DNA from: Actinomycetota bacterium
GTDB taxonomy: Bacteria; Actinomycetota; Nitriliruptoria; Nitriliruptorales; JAHWKO01
Direction: 5' to 3'
Length of the DNA stretch: 48,437 nt
Assembly: GCA_019347675.1 (NCBI GenBank)
Contig: JAHWKW010000019.1
Location: forward strand, 5,237 to 53,673
Shown here: positions 15,694 to 25,450 of the stretch, one piece after another
Layout: every line of letters starts with the position of its first letter
How positions within the stretch are numbered: position 1 is the stretch's first letter
Notes under the pieces: model-generated
Database searches by the model: none
Told to the model about the DNA's origin: nothing
What the model saw: only the letters and a program-made list of their open reading frames with translations
Program-made: the position numbers and the translations under genes

Positions 15694-18426
15694 TCAGACG
15701 CGCTCGACCTCGCGCGCCTCGTAGACCTCGAGCACGTCACCGGACTTGACGTCCTGGAACCGAGCCAGCCCGATGCCGCATTCGTACCCGGCGGACACCT
15801 CGCGCACGTCGTCCTTGAAGCGACGCAACGACTCGACACGATCGTCGGCCACGACGACGCCCTCGCGGACGACACGCACGCTGCTGCCCCGTCGCACCTC
15901 TCCGTCGGTGACCATGCAGCCGAACACGAACCCCGCGCGCGGGACCCGGAAGATCTCGCGGACCTCCGCCTCGCCGAGCACGACCTCGCGGACCTCGGGT
16001 CCGAGCATGCCCTTCAGGGCGCGCTCGATGTCCTCGATGGCCTCGTAGATGATGCGGTAGCTGCGCAGGTCCACACCGCTCCGCTCGATCGCCTCGCGCG
16101 CGTTGGCGTCAGGCCGGACGTTGAACGCCACGATCGTGGCGTCCGACGCCTCGGCGAGCGTGACGTCGTTGGCGGTGACCGCACCGACGCCCTTGTGCAC
16201 GACACGGACCTCCACCAGGCCGTCCAGGTCAGACACGTCGAGTTGGGTGAGGGCGTCGTCGAGCGCCTCGACCGAACCGGACACGTCGCCCTTGATGATC
16301 AGGTTGAGCCTGGCAACCTCGCCGCGCTCCACCTCCGCGGCCAGATCCTCCAGCGTCTTGGGACGCTGCTGCTCGACCAACTCCTTGCGGCGCTGGCGTT
16401 CGGCGCGACGCTCGGCGATGTCACGGGCCACGCGTTCCTCGTCGGCGACCCGGAACTCGTCGCCGGCCTCGGGGACGTCGTTCCAGCCCAGGACCTGCAC
16501 GGGGCGGGCCGGTCCCGCCTCGTGGATCGGGCTGCCTTTCTCGTCGAACATGGCACGGACCTTGCCGTCGGCGACCCCGGCGACGACCACGTCCCCGACG
16601 TGGAGCGTGCCCGCCTGGACCAGGACGGTCGCCACCGCGCCACGGCCCTTGTCGAGGTGGGCCTCGACCACCCGTCCGCGGGCTTCCTTCCTCGGGTTGG
16701 CGCTCAGCTCCATCAGGTCGGCCTGCAGCAGCAGGATCTCCAGGAGCTCGTCGATGCCCTGCTTGGCTTTGGCCGAGACCTGGATGGTCGGCGTGTCCCC
16801 GCCGTAGTCCTCGGCGATCAGGCCGTACTCGGTGAGCTGGCCCTTGACCTTGTCCGGATCGGCACCCGGCAGGTCCATCTTGTTGACCGCCACCACGATC
16901 GGGACGTTCGCGGCCTTGGCGTGGTTGATCGCCTCGACCGTCTGGGGCATCACACCGTCGTCGGCGGCGACCACCAGCACGGCGATGTCGGTGATCTGCG
17001 CCCCGCGGGCCCGCATGGCGGTGAACGCCTCGTGGCCGGGGGTGTCGATGAACGTGATCTGCTTGCCGTCCTTGCGCACCTGGTAGGCGCCGATGTGCTG
17101 GGTGATGCCACCGGCCTCACCCGACACCACGTCGGCCTCGCGGATCGCGTCCAGCAGCAACGTCTTGCCGTGGTCGACGTGACCCATCACCGTGACGACC
17201 GGGGGCCGCGGCTCGAGGTCGGCCGGGTCATCTGGCTCTTCGATCCCGAACTCGAGCTCCTGCTCGGTCGCGAAGTACACGTCGACGCCGAGCTCGTCGC
17301 AGAGGATCTCGACGGTGTCGTCGGGCAGCGACTGCTGCACGGTGACCATCTCACCCATCTGGAACAGCTTCTTGACGAGGGCCGCTCCGGAGAGGTCGAG
17401 CTTCTTGGCGAGCTCGTCGACGGTGATGCCCGACAGGACCTCGACGCGCTCGACGTCGGTGGCGAGCGGCTCGTCACGTCGCTGCCGTGGCTGGAAGTCG
17501 AGCGCCTGCTCCTGGGGCTGGGTCTTGCGCCCCTTCTTGCGCTTCTTCCCGGCGGGACGGGGCGGTGCGCCCCGCCCGGGCGGGGCGCCGCCGGGGGCGC
17601 CGCGCCCGGGCGCCGGCGGGGCCGATGGGGTGGGCGTGCCCGGCGTCCCACGCCCGACCGGCTGGCGGTACGGCGAAGACGGGCGTCCGGGTGCGGCCGG
17701 CCGGCCCGGCGCGCCACGCCCGGGCTCGCTGGGACGGCGTGTGGGAGCGGCGCGCACCGGCGGTGGGATCGAGCGGCGCCCCGATCCCTCCTGCGGCAGC
17801 CTGGGCTCGACCACGCGACGGGCACGCGGCACCTGCCCCGTGACGGTCGGTGGCGGGGGCGCCCCGGGCATCCGCACGCCAGGCGGGGTGGGACGCGGAG
17901 CCTCACCCGCCGGAGCGGGTGGGGGCGGGGCACCGGGCATCCGCGCGGCCGGGGCCTGCGGTTCGGCGGTGGATGTGCGGGCGGCCGGGGCCTGCGGCTC
18001 GGGGGCCAGGGCGGGCCCAGGTTCCTCGATGGGCTCGGCCGTCGCCGGTTCTGCGGGGGGTTGCGGCGCCTCGACGGTCGGTGCCGCCGCGGCGGCCACC
18101 GCCGCCTCGCCCTGCTCCTGGGCCTCCTGCTGTGCCCGCAAGTGTGGCGGCAGGACCTTGGCAGCCTTCTTCCGCTCCGGCGCACCGACCGCGGACAGGT
18201 CGAGCTCAGCCAGCCGCCGTGCCTCCTCCCGGCGACGGCGCTCCTCCTCATCGTCCTCGGTGGTGCGTCGACCCAGCGATTCACGGAACCGCTGGGCGTC
18301 ACCGAGCGTGATCGACGAGGAGTGGCTGGACGCCTCGATGTCGAGCTCGGCCAGGCGACGCAGGACCTCTTTGTTGGCGAGGCCGGTCTCCCGGGACAGC
18401 TCGTAGACTCTGACCGTGTTGCTCAC
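15694..18426 (-). CDS. infB: Translation initiation factor IF-2
   Basis: A 910-residue GTPase that brings initiator tRNA to the 30S subunit and promotes 50S joining. It starts with an IF2_N module ([20 protein letters not shown]), followed by a charged region and a Pro/Ala/Gly-rich disordered segment of about 200 residues, then a second IF2_N-like helix bundle ([20 protein letters not shown]). The G domain has GHVDHGKT near residue 413, DTPGHEAF and NKMDLP, and domains II-IV follow. GTG 18426 is preceded by GGAGGAG and overlaps the ylxR stop by 4 bases. The linker is longer than in enterobacteria but normal for actinobacteria. Confidence 0.97.
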   Translation of the reverse strand: MSNTVRVYELSRETGLANKEVLRRLAELDIEASSHSSSITLGDAQRFRESLGRRTTEDDEEERRRREEARRLAELDLSAVGAPERKKAAKVLPPHLRAQQEAQEQGEAAVAAAAAPTVEAPQPPAEPATAEPIEEPGPALAPEPQAPAARTSTAEPQAPAARMPGAPPPPAPAGEAPRPTPPGVRMPGAPPPPTVTGQVPRARRVVEPRLPQEGSGRRSIPPPVRAAPTRRPSEPGRGAPGRPAAPGRPSSPYRQPVGRGTPGTPTPSAPPAPGRGAPGGAPPGRGAPPRPAGKKRKKGRKTQPQEQALDFQPRQRRDEPLATDVERVEVLSGITVDELAKKLDLSGAALVKKLFQMGEMVTVQQSLPDDTVEILCDELGVDVYFATEQELEFGIEEPDDPADLEPRPPVVTVMGHVDHGKTLLLDAIREADVVSGEAGGITQHIGAYQVRKDGKQITFIDTPGHEAFTAMRARGAQITDIAVLVVAADDGVMPQTVEAINHAKAANVPIVVAVNKMDLPGADPDKVKGQLTEYGLIAEDYGGDTPTIQVSAKAKQGIDELLEILLLQADLMELSANPRKEARGRVVEAHLDKGRGAVATVLVQAGTLHVGDVVVAGVADGKVRAMFDEKGSPIHEAGPARPVQVLGWNDVPEAGDEFRVADEERVARDIAERRAERQRRKELVEQQRPKTLEDLAAEVERGEVARLNLIIKGDVSGSVEALDDALTQLDVSDLDGLVEVRVVHKGVGAVTANDVTLAEASDATIVAFNVRPDANAREAIERSGVDLRSYRIIYEAIEDIERALKGMLGPEVREVVLGEAEVREIFRVPRAGFVFGCMVTDGEVRRGSSVRVVREGVVVADDRVESLRRFKDDVREVSAGYECGIGLARFQDVKSGDVLEVYEAREVERV

Positions 18427-18707
18427 TCGGGATCTCCTCCCGTCCGCACTGCCGCGTCCAGCGCGGCCAATGCGTCCTCAACGTCGTGCAGATCTGCGCC
18501 TCTGAGCCCGTGCCGTACGGCACGCGCCCCGCGGCGGGTCGCCGCCGCCACGCAGGCCGGGTCGGGGCACAGGTAGGCGCCCCGGCCGGGAAGGCGCTGA
18601 CTTTGGTCGACGCGGACACCGGCGGGGTCGCGCACGATCCGCACCAGCTCCTGCTTGGGTCGGGTGCGACGGCACGCGACACACATCCGCATCGGTGTGT
18701 GCGACAC
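18423..18707 (-). CDS. ylxR: YlxR RNA-binding protein
   Basis: A 94-residue member of the YlxR/DUF448 family found between nusA and infB; members bind nucleic acid and have been linked to regulation. The signature RMCVACRRTRPKQELVRIVR and GRGAYLCPD are present. GTG 18707 is preceded by GAGG with a 5-base spacer; ATG 18692 is the alternative. The stop overlaps the infB start by 4 bases (GTGA). Confidence 0.93.
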   Translation of the reverse strand: MSHTPMRMCVACRRTRPKQELVRIVRDPAGVRVDQSQRLPGRGAYLCPDPACVAAATRRGARAVRHGLRGADLHDVEDALAALDAAVRTGGDPE

Positions 18708-18751
18708 GGCGGCCTCGTGTCTGCTAACGCGTCGGACTGCTGAACCCTTCC

Positions 18752-19891
18752 TCACGCGGTCTGGCTCGCCTCGCTGTCCTCGTCGAGGACCCGCTGGCGG
18801 GCCGAGTCCGCGGCCTCCTGCGCAGCGGCGATCGCAGCCTGGCCCTCCTCGCTCAGCGGTCGGCCGTACTCGTCCACCAGCCCGGCCTCGAAGGCCTCCT
18901 GGAACGCGCGCTGCTCCTCGGCGAACTGCGATTCGTTCTTGATGTCGATCCGCCAGCCGGTCAGACGCGCCGCCAGGCGGGCGTTTTGCCCCTCGCGTCC
19001 GATCGCCAGCGACACCTGGTAGTCGGGGACCACCACGATCGCGGTGGCCTCCTCCGGATAGAGGTAGACGTCGGTCACCTTCGCCGGTGACAACGCGTTG
19101 GCGACCAGCTCCTCGGGCTCGTCCGACCACGGGATGATGTCGATCTTCTCGAGGCCCGCGTTGTGCAGCTCCTGCATCACCGCCCGCACTCGCGAGCCTT
19201 GCGGCCCGACGCACGCTCCGACCGGATCGACCGGCGGGTCGTTGGAGCTGACCCCGACTTTGCTGCGGTGTCCGGCCTCGCGGGCGATGCCGCGGATCTC
19301 GACGATCCCCTCCTCGATCTCGGGGACCTCCAACGCGAACAGGGCCGCCACGAACGCCGGGTGCGTGCGCGAGGCCACAATTTGCGCTCCCTTGGGCTGG
19401 CGGCGCACCTCGATCACCAGCGCCCGCGCGTGAGTGCCGTGCTGGATGCGTTCGTTGGGGACCTGCTCGCTGTAGGGAAGCAACGCCTGGCTCCGGCCGA
19501 GGTCGATGAGCGTGACGTTGCCCTGCTGGGACACCATGCCCGTGACGATGTCGCCCTCACGGCCGACGTACTCGCCGTAGGTCATCTCCCGCTCGGCTTC
19601 GCGGAGCCGCTGCAGTAGGACCTGCTTGGCCGTCTGTGCGACGATGCGGCCGAAGTCCGTGGGTTCCTCCCGCCACTCCGAGACGATGTTGCCGTCGTCG
19701 TCGAGTTCCTGGGCGTAGAGGACGATCTCGCCCGACCCCCGGTCGACGGCGACGCGGGCCTCGTCGCCGCTGGCCTGGGGCGACCGCTTGTACGCCGACG
19801 CGAGCGCCGTCTCGAAGGCTTCCACCACCGTCGCGAAGTCGATGCCCTTCTCACGTTCGATCTGGCGCAGCGCGTCGATATCGACCTTCAT
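18752..19891 (-). CDS. nusA: Transcription termination/antitermination protein NusA
   Basis: A 379-residue RNA polymerase-associated factor. It has the N-terminal polymerase-binding domain, an S1 domain (EGDIVTGMVSQQGNVTLIDL), and tandem KH domains with VGPQGSRVRAVMQEL and IGREGQNARLAARLTGW. The C-terminal AR repeats of proteobacterial NusA are absent, as usual in actinobacteria; a short acidic tail remains. ATG 19891 follows GAGGAGG. It lies 52 bases after rimP. Confidence 0.97.
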   Translation of the reverse strand: MKVDIDALRQIEREKGIDFATVVEAFETALASAYKRSPQASGDEARVAVDRGSGEIVLYAQELDDDGNIVSEWREEPTDFGRIVAQTAKQVLLQRLREAEREMTYGEYVGREGDIVTGMVSQQGNVTLIDLGRSQALLPYSEQVPNERIQHGTHARALVIEVRRQPKGAQIVASRTHPAFVAALFALEVPEIEEGIVEIRGIAREAGHRSKVGVSSNDPPVDPVGACVGPQGSRVRAVMQELHNAGLEKIDIIPWSDEPEELVANALSPAKVTDVYLYPEEATAIVVVPDYQVSLAIGREGQNARLAARLTGWRIDIKNESQFAEEQRAFQEAFEAGLVDEYGRPLSEEGQAAIAAAQEAADSARQRVLDEDSEASQTA

Positions 19892-19943
19892 CGTTCCTCC
19901 TCTACGTCTGCCGGCGCCGTGCGCGCGCAGGTCCCCGTGCCGG

Positions 19944-20414
19944 TCACCACGGCAGCGCCACCCGCGCGTACTGCACGTCGACCAGCGCCACGGACACCGC
20001 GGCGTCGTCGACCTCCAACGTCACCGCCTCGTCGTCCACGGCGACGACCACGCCTGTCAGCTCCGACGGGGACGACGTCTCCGGCCGGGTCACCACCCGC
20101 ACCGGCCGACCGACGTTGCGCGCGAAGTCCCGGCGGGTGACCAGCGGGCGATCCACTCCGGGGGACGACACCTGCAGGATGTAGCGCCCGGGCACGGTGT
20201 CGGTCCGGTCGAGCACCACGCCGATGTCGTGCGACAAGGTCGCGCAGGCTTCCACGTCGACGCCCTGGTCGGCGTCGACCACCAGCCGCACCAGTCGGCT
20301 CCCGGGATGACCTTTGACCTCGACGTCGACGAGTTCGAGCTCGGCGGCGGCGGCGAGGGGTTCTGCGAGGTCGCGGACGTGGGCCTCCAGGGCGGTGTCG
20401 CGCTGGGCGGCCAT
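19944..20414 (-). CDS. rimP: Ribosome maturation factor RimP
   Basis: A 156-residue protein needed for 30S maturation. It carries the N-terminal alpha/beta domain (ELVDVEVKGHPGSRLVRLVV), the conserved YILQVSSPGVDRPL segment and the C-terminal SH3-like domain (TGVVVAVDDEAVTLEV). ATG 20414 is chosen; the open upstream frame has no family similarity. It leads the rimP-nusA-ylxR-infB operon, with two strong inverted repeats upstream. Confidence 0.95.
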   Translation of the reverse strand: MAAQRDTALEAHVRDLAEPLAAAAELELVDVEVKGHPGSRLVRLVVDADQGVDVEACATLSHDIGVVLDRTDTVPGRYILQVSSPGVDRPLVTRRDFARNVGRPVRVVTRPETSSPSELTGVVVAVDDEAVTLEVDDAAVSVALVDVQYARVALPW

Positions 20415-20459
20415 CGCCACCTCCTCCCTCTCGTCACGTCGGGGTGCCCTCTCGCACCA

Positions 20460-20485
20460 ACGGCCGGCCCCCGGGGGCCGGCCGT
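20460..20485. repeat. Perfect 26-bp palindrome upstream of rimP
   Basis: Arms ACGGCCGGCCCCC and GGGGGCCGGCCGT meet without a loop, 45 bases upstream of the rimP start. It could act as a leader hairpin or terminator of transcription entering from ispG and the scramblase-like gene. No U-tract follows. Confidence 0.7.
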
Positions 20486-20560
20486 CGCGTGGACGCCTCG
20501 TTTCTTCGGTCACCTGCCGGCCACTGATCCGACATGACGGGGCCGGCGGCGAACCGCAGG

Positions 20561-20584
20561 AAGTGGGCGACGAGTCGCCCACTT
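20561..20584 (-). terminator. Strong hairpin after the scramblase-like gene
   Basis: Arms AAGTGGGCGAC and GTCGCCCACTT (11 bp each) flank a 2-base centre, 62 bases after the stop of the upstream gene. The stem ends in A/T pairs, but no T-run follows. It is the most likely end of the cdsA-to-scramblase transcript. Confidence 0.5.
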
Positions 20585-20646
20585 CCGAGCGACCCGAGGC
20601 TACCAGAGCCGGGGTGGGCCCGCCAGGCTCCGCCCGTCAGCGGTCC

Positions 20647-21249
20647 TCACAGCGACGCGCGGTGCACCGCCGCGTCGACCGCGAGGGCACTGGCCACCAC
20701 CAGCGGGGCCACTTCAGGACCGGGATCGCGTGTGATCTGCAGCCGGTAGCGGTCGACCACGCCGGTCGTGGCGGGGACGTCGTCGCGGCCGCGGACGATC
20801 ACGGCGAGCTCTTCTCCGTCGGCGTCCTGGATGGTGAACGTCTCCTCGTGCCAGGAATCCGCCTCCACCTGGGCGACGGTCTGGTCCCCAGCGTGGATGG
20901 TGAGGCGGATCTTGCCGACGATGTTGCGCTGGGCGATCCGCCCCAGCTCCCCGCCCGACCCATCGAGCACGATCAGTTCCGGGGCGAAGCGCCGTCCGGC
21001 CCGTTGCAGGGCGAACAGGACCGTGTCGTCGGGGGCGTGGACCACCAGCCGGACCCGCTCGGTCCCCAGGTCGGTGAACAACCGTCCGATCTCGTCGGGG
21101 CCGGGTTCACCTTCGAGCCGCACCACCCCCACCGTCTCGCCGTCGCGATCGACGATGTCGTACTGCGTCATCGGGTCGCGCACAGACGTGCGGTGCCGGA
21201 AGTCCAGCCGGCCCAAGCGGCCGAGGTCGAGAGTGTCGTCGGCGGTCAA
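20647..21249 (-). CDS. Scramblase / LURP-one-like protein
   Basis: A 200-residue protein with a two-part beta-rich pattern reminiscent of the phospholipid scramblase/LURP-one (tubby-like) fold: YDIVDRDGETVGVVRLE, then GRIAQRNIVGKIRLTIHAGD, then ADSWHEETFTIQDADGEELA, ending in a hydrophobic segment (LVVASALAVDAAV). No signal peptide is seen. The likely start is TTG 21249, 7 bases after GGGGAGG. It follows ispG after 19 bases, in the place where proS lies in many actinobacteria. Function in bacteria is not established; membrane lipid or nucleotide sensing are only possibilities. Confidence 0.7.
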   Translation of the reverse strand: MTADDTLDLGRLGRLDFRHRTSVRDPMTQYDIVDRDGETVGVVRLEGEPGPDEIGRLFTDLGTERVRLVVHAPDDTVLFALQRAGRRFAPELIVLDGSGGELGRIAQRNIVGKIRLTIHAGDQTVAQVEADSWHEETFTIQDADGEELAVIVRGRDDVPATTGVVDRYRLQITRDPGPEVAPLVVASALAVDAAVHRASL

Positions 21250-21268
21250 CGGCTCACCTCCCCGGGCG

Positions 21269-22426
21269 TCAGCTGACCACCCGCGTCGCGCCGGAGCCGC
21301 GTTCGGCCCGGACCTCGTCGGCCAGTTCGTGGGCGAAGTGGACGAGCGCTTCGACGATGTCCTCCTCGCGGACGGTGGCGATCACCTCACCCTGGCGGAT
21401 GATCTGTCCCTTGCCACGCCCGGCGGCCACGCCGATGTCGGCCTCCCGCGCCTCGCCGGGGCCGTTGACCACACATCCCATCACCGCCACACGCAGGGGC
21501 ACGTCGAGGGTCTGCAGCTCGGCCTCGACCGACTCCGCCAGGGTGTACACGTCGACCTCGGCCCGGCCACACGACGGGCAGGCGATCAGCTGCAAGCCTT
21601 GCGCTGGGCGCAGGTGCAGCGACTCGAGGATGGCGATCCCGGTCTTGACCTCCTCCACGGGGTCGGCGGACAGCGACACGCGGATGGTGTCGCCGATCCC
21701 CTCGGCCAGCAGCGCCCCGATGCCCACGGACGACTTGATGTTGCCGACCTTGGGGGTGCCGGCCTCGGTCACGCCCAGGTGCAGCGGGTAGTCACAGTGC
21801 TCCGCCAGCAGACGGTAGGCCTGGATCATCACCCACGGGTCGGAGTGCTTGACCGACACCTTGATGTCGAAGAAGTCGACGTCTTCCAGGAGGCGGGCCT
21901 CCCCGACAGCCGCCTCGACCAGAGCCTCGGCGGTGGGACCGCCGTGCTTGTCCAGCAGCCAGTCCTCCAGCGAACCACCGTTCGCGCCGACCCGGATGGG
22001 GATGCCTGCGTCAGCCGCCAGGCGGCCGATCAGCGCGACCTTGTCGTGCTTGTGGATCGTGCCGGGGTTGATCCGCACCCCCGCGCACCCGGCCTCGATC
22101 GCGCGGACGGCGTACTTCCACTGGAAGTGGATGTCGGCGATCACCGGGATGCGGCTCTTGGCGGCGATCGCTTCCAGGGCGTCGGCGTCGTCCTGACGGG
22201 GGCAGGCCACCCGGACGATGTCGCACCCGGCGTTCTGCAACGCCGCGATCTGCTGCAGCGTTGCGTCGATGGCGTGGGTGGGGGCCGTGGTCATCGACTG
22301 CACCGACACCGGGGCACCCCCGCCGACCGGGACGGAACCGACGTTGATGCGTCGGCTGGCGCGCCGGGCCGGCCCGTCGCCGGAGCGCGCAGGCTGTGCG
22401 GGGACGAGGGGGAGTTCGCGGTTCAC
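21269..22426 (-). CDS. ispG: 4-hydroxy-3-methylbut-2-enyl diphosphate synthase (flavodoxin type)
   Basis: A 385-residue [4Fe-4S] enzyme converting MEcPP to HMBPP in the MEP isoprenoid pathway. The N-terminal barrel has [19 protein letters not shown] and [10 protein letters not shown]. Cluster cysteines appear in LIACPSCGR and [12 protein letters not shown] near the C-terminus. GTG 22426 lies 5 bases after AGGAG and is preferred to ATG 22453. It works with dxr two genes upstream. Confidence 0.96.
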   Translation of the reverse strand: MNRELPLVPAQPARSGDGPARRASRRINVGSVPVGGGAPVSVQSMTTAPTHAIDATLQQIAALQNAGCDIVRVACPRQDDADALEAIAAKSRIPVIADIHFQWKYAVRAIEAGCAGVRINPGTIHKHDKVALIGRLAADAGIPIRVGANGGSLEDWLLDKHGGPTAEALVEAAVGEARLLEDVDFFDIKVSVKHSDPWVMIQAYRLLAEHCDYPLHLGVTEAGTPKVGNIKSSVGIGALLAEGIGDTIRVSLSADPVEEVKTGIAILESLHLRPAQGLQLIACPSCGRAEVDVYTLAESVEAELQTLDVPLRVAVMGCVVNGPGEAREADIGVAAGRGKGQIIRQGEVIATVREEDIVEALVHFAHELADEVRAERGSGATRVVS

Positions 22427-22520
22427 GCCGACTCCTGAAGGGTCGTGGTTCACGCTACCGCACGCGACCCGGGGGTGGCCGGGTGGCGGCCCGTGACGGA
22501 GGCCGCCTGCCAGTGGCCGA

Positions 22521-24176
22521 TCAGTCCGGTAGCCGCAGCGGGTTGGTGATGTCCAGGACGATCAGCGCCAGCGCGACCATCCCGACCAGCACGATCACGG
22601 GGATGGCGATCGCTGTGACGGTGCGCGGGTCGACCCGGTAGTCGGCCGGCAGACCACGCAGGCCACGGACGGCGTTCACGCCGCGTTCGACCGCGAGCAC
22701 CGCAAGGTGGCCGCCGTCCAAGGGCGGGAGCGGGATCAGGTTGAACACGCCGATGAACACGTTGAGCGACGCCAGCAGACCTAGCAGGAAGAACGCCCCC
22801 GCGACCGCGGTGCCCTCGCCGGCGATCATGGTGATGCCGACCAGTGAAGCGCCTCCCTCCAGGCCGCGCTCAGCGCCACCCAACTGGCGGAAGATCGCCC
22901 CGATGCCCTCGGGTCCGAAGACGCCGCCCAGGGCCCGGATCGTCCCCACGAACAGGGCCGGGAAGCTGCCTTCGCCGACGAACGTCTCGCGCAGCGCCCC
23001 GACCGCGCCCAGGTCCTGGTGCGCGGGGACGAACCCGGCCAGGCCTGTCACCAGCCGTGCGAGCTCATCGAGGGCACCGGCCGGGACGGCGAGGGTCACC
23101 TCACCGACGTCGCCGGGCTCGTCGCCGAGCCGCTGCACCGTGACATCGACGGTCCCGCGCGCCCCAGCAGGAGCGATGTCGGCTCGGCCCGAGACCTCCT
23201 CGCCGGCGACGCTGAGGATGCGATCGCCGGGCTGCAGACCGGCCTCGGCCAGGACCGAACCCGGCGGCAACTGGCCGACCACCAGCGCGGTCGTCAGGGT
23301 CAGCTGACGTCGGGTGCCGTCGCGGTGCTCGACGGTCAGTGTGATCGGTTCGCCGGCGTGGGCTTCGATGCGACCTTTGACGTCGGCGAAGGCCTGCACT
23401 GGGTGACCGTTGACCGCGACGATCCGGTCGTCGGCTTGCAGGCCGGCCGCCGCGGCCGGCGACTCGGGCAGGACCTCGCGGACGACCGGAACCGGCTGGA
23501 TCCCGAACGCCCAGAACGCCACCAGCAGCAGGACGATGGCCTGCAGGAAGTGCATCGTCGAGCCAGCCGCCAGGACCACCCCCCGCTGCCACGCCGGCCG
23601 GTCGTGGAAGAAGCGCCCGTCGTCGCCGGACAGGACCCGGTGGCGCAGATCGCCGACCCGGCCGGTGCCTGTCAGGCGCGTCGCTGCGACCGCCGTGAAG
23701 GCACGGGCGGTCTCGGCAGCGCTGGCGTCGGAGCTCACCCGCCGGCGGGTGTCGGTGACCAGCGCCTCGCGCTCGGCGGGCGGGACGCCGCGCCGTGCGA
23801 GCTCCCCGTCGAGGCGCTCCCACGTCCCGGCAGGCACCGCCGGGACCTCGTGGAGCGGTCGGTGCTCGGTCTCGGCGGTGGCGCGTCGGTCGGCGGCGAT
23901 GGCGTCGTGGTCGAACACCGCGTCCGCGATCGGCCGCTGCCGCGATTCGCCGATCGACATGCCCGCGATCCGGACGAACCCGCCCAGCGGGAACCACTTC
24001 ACGCCGTACTCGGTCTCGCCACGGCGCGTGGACCACAACGTGGGCCCGAACCCGATGAAGAAGCGCTCGGCACGCATGCCGAACCAGCGGGCGGTCACGA
24101 AGTGACCCCATTCATGCAGACCGATCGCGATCGTCACCGCGATCACGAACAGCACGCTGCCGATCCAGGTCGCCAC
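22521..24176 (-). CDS. rseP: Site-2 protease, RseP/M50 family membrane metalloprotease
   Basis: A 551-residue intramembrane zinc protease of regulated intramembrane proteolysis. His21-Glu22-xx-His25 (HEWGH) lies in the first membrane helix, and the third ligand motif [12 protein letters not shown] is near the C-terminus. Two PDZ-like modules ([20 protein letters not shown] and [20 protein letters not shown]) lie between membrane segments. A stretch of about 130 residues between the first loop (GGFVRIAG) and the second helix is longer than in short homologues. It sits between dxr and ispG, the common actinobacterial order. Its anti-sigma substrate is not visible here. Confidence 0.95.
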   Translation of the reverse strand: MATWIGSVLFVIAVTIAIGLHEWGHFVTARWFGMRAERFFIGFGPTLWSTRRGETEYGVKWFPLGGFVRIAGMSIGESRQRPIADAVFDHDAIAADRRATAETEHRPLHEVPAVPAGTWERLDGELARRGVPPAEREALVTDTRRRVSSDASAAETARAFTAVAATRLTGTGRVGDLRHRVLSGDDGRFFHDRPAWQRGVVLAAGSTMHFLQAIVLLLVAFWAFGIQPVPVVREVLPESPAAAAGLQADDRIVAVNGHPVQAFADVKGRIEAHAGEPITLTVEHRDGTRRQLTLTTALVVGQLPPGSVLAEAGLQPGDRILSVAGEEVSGRADIAPAGARGTVDVTVQRLGDEPGDVGEVTLAVPAGALDELARLVTGLAGFVPAHQDLGAVGALRETFVGEGSFPALFVGTIRALGGVFGPEGIGAIFRQLGGAERGLEGGASLVGITMIAGEGTAVAGAFFLLGLLASLNVFIGVFNLIPLPPLDGGHLAVLAVERGVNAVRGLRGLPADYRVDPRTVTAIAIPVIVLVGMVALALIVLDITNPLRLPD

Positions 24177-24251
24177 TTGTTCCTTCTCTGTGCTCGGTGA
24201 CGCCTCGCCGGCGGCGACGCGCGTTGCTGGCCGAGAGCCTGGGGTCGCCCG

Positions 24252-25421
24252 CTACCGCGCGGTGGCGCGGCACAGTTCGTCGGCGCAGGCGCGCGCCCAG
24301 CTCTCGGCGTGGAGAACGTCGCCGAGGGTGAAGTTCGTTCCCTGCCCGTGGCCGCGGTGCCGGTCGAGGACCTGCTCCACCACCCGATCGATGTCCAGGA
24401 ACCCGATGCGCCCGTCGAGGAAGGCCGCCACCGCCTGTTCGTTGGCGGCGTTGAGCACCGCCGGGAACGTGCCACCGAGCCGGCCGGCCTCCTCGGCGAT
24501 GGACAGCAGCCGGAACGTGTCGCGGTCCACGGGCTCGAACTGCAGCTGTGTGGCCCGTCCCCAGTCGAGGGTCGCCGGCGCGTGCGGCAGCCGGCGTGGC
24601 CACCCCAACGCGAGCTGGATCGGCAGCCGCATGTCGGGTGGCGACAGCTGCGCGAGCGTGGACCCGTCGATGAACTCCACCATCGAGTGCACCACCGACT
24701 GTGGGTGGACCACCACGTCCAGGGCGTCCCATGGCACGGCGAACAGCAGGTGGGCCTCGATCAGCTCCAGGCCCTTGTTCATCAGGGTGGCGGAGTTGAC
24801 CGTGATCACCGGGCCCATGTCCCAGGTGGGGTGCGCGAGCGCGTCGTCGGGGGTGACGCCGACGAGGTCGTCGCGGCCGCGCCCACGGAAGGGGCCACCG
24901 CTGGCGGTGAGCACCAGGCGGGCGACCTCGTGGCGTGCCCCGCCGCGGAGGCACTGCGCGAGGGCCGAGTGTTCGCTGTCCACCGGGACGATCGCGTCAG
25001 GTCGGCCGTCAGCGGCCCGCACGACCAGCGGCCCGCCGACGATGAGGCTCTCCTTGTTGGCCAACGCGACGGTGTGGCCGGCTTCGAGCGCTGCGAGCGT
25101 GGGCAGCAGGCCCTGCGAACCGACCACCCCGTTCAGCACCACGTCGGCCGATGCGAGCGCGGCCAGCTCGGCGACGCCGTCCAGTCCACTGCGCACCCGC
25201 GCGGTCGGGAGTGCGTCGCGGAGCCGGGCGGCGGCGACAGGATCCGCGACGGCCAGCTCGTCGACACCGAAGGCTTGCGCCTGCGCCGCCAGCCGGTCGC
25301 CGTCGGACCGGGCGGCCAGACCCACCACCTCGAAGCGGTCGGCGTGGGTGCGCACCACGTCGAGCGCCTGCGTCCCGATCGATCCGGTCGATCCGAGCAC
25401 GACCACGCGTCGGCGAGTCAC
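24252..25421 (-). CDS. dxr: 1-deoxy-D-xylulose 5-phosphate reductoisomerase
   Basis: A 389-residue NADPH enzyme that makes MEP from DXP, the committed step of the MEP pathway. The nucleotide motif GSTGSIG is at residues 10-16. The active-site segments NKESLIVGG, VDSEHSALAQCL, LTASGGPFRG, and MNKGLELIEAHLLF are intact. GTG 25421 follows an AGGGGGC stretch. It lies 29 bases after cdsA. Confidence 0.96.
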   Translation of the reverse strand: MTRRRVVVLGSTGSIGTQALDVVRTHADRFEVVGLAARSDGDRLAAQAQAFGVDELAVADPVAAARLRDALPTARVRSGLDGVAELAALASADVVLNGVVGSQGLLPTLAALEAGHTVALANKESLIVGGPLVVRAADGRPDAIVPVDSEHSALAQCLRGGARHEVARLVLTASGGPFRGRGRDDLVGVTPDDALAHPTWDMGPVITVNSATLMNKGLELIEAHLLFAVPWDALDVVVHPQSVVHSMVEFIDGSTLAQLSPPDMRLPIQLALGWPRRLPHAPATLDWGRATQLQFEPVDRDTFRLLSIAEEAGRLGGTFPAVLNAANEQAVAAFLDGRIGFLDIDRVVEQVLDRHRGHGQGTNFTLGDVLHAESWARACADELCRATAR

Positions 25422-25450
25422 GACCGCCCCCTGCGGGTCACGCACCGCCC

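Noticed and set aside
15592-18576. A 994-codon open frame on the plus strand across infB
   Set aside because: It is antisense to a complete IF-2 gene. Long antisense frames arise from high GC at third codon positions; the product is low-complexity Arg/His/Asp-rich with no family resemblance.
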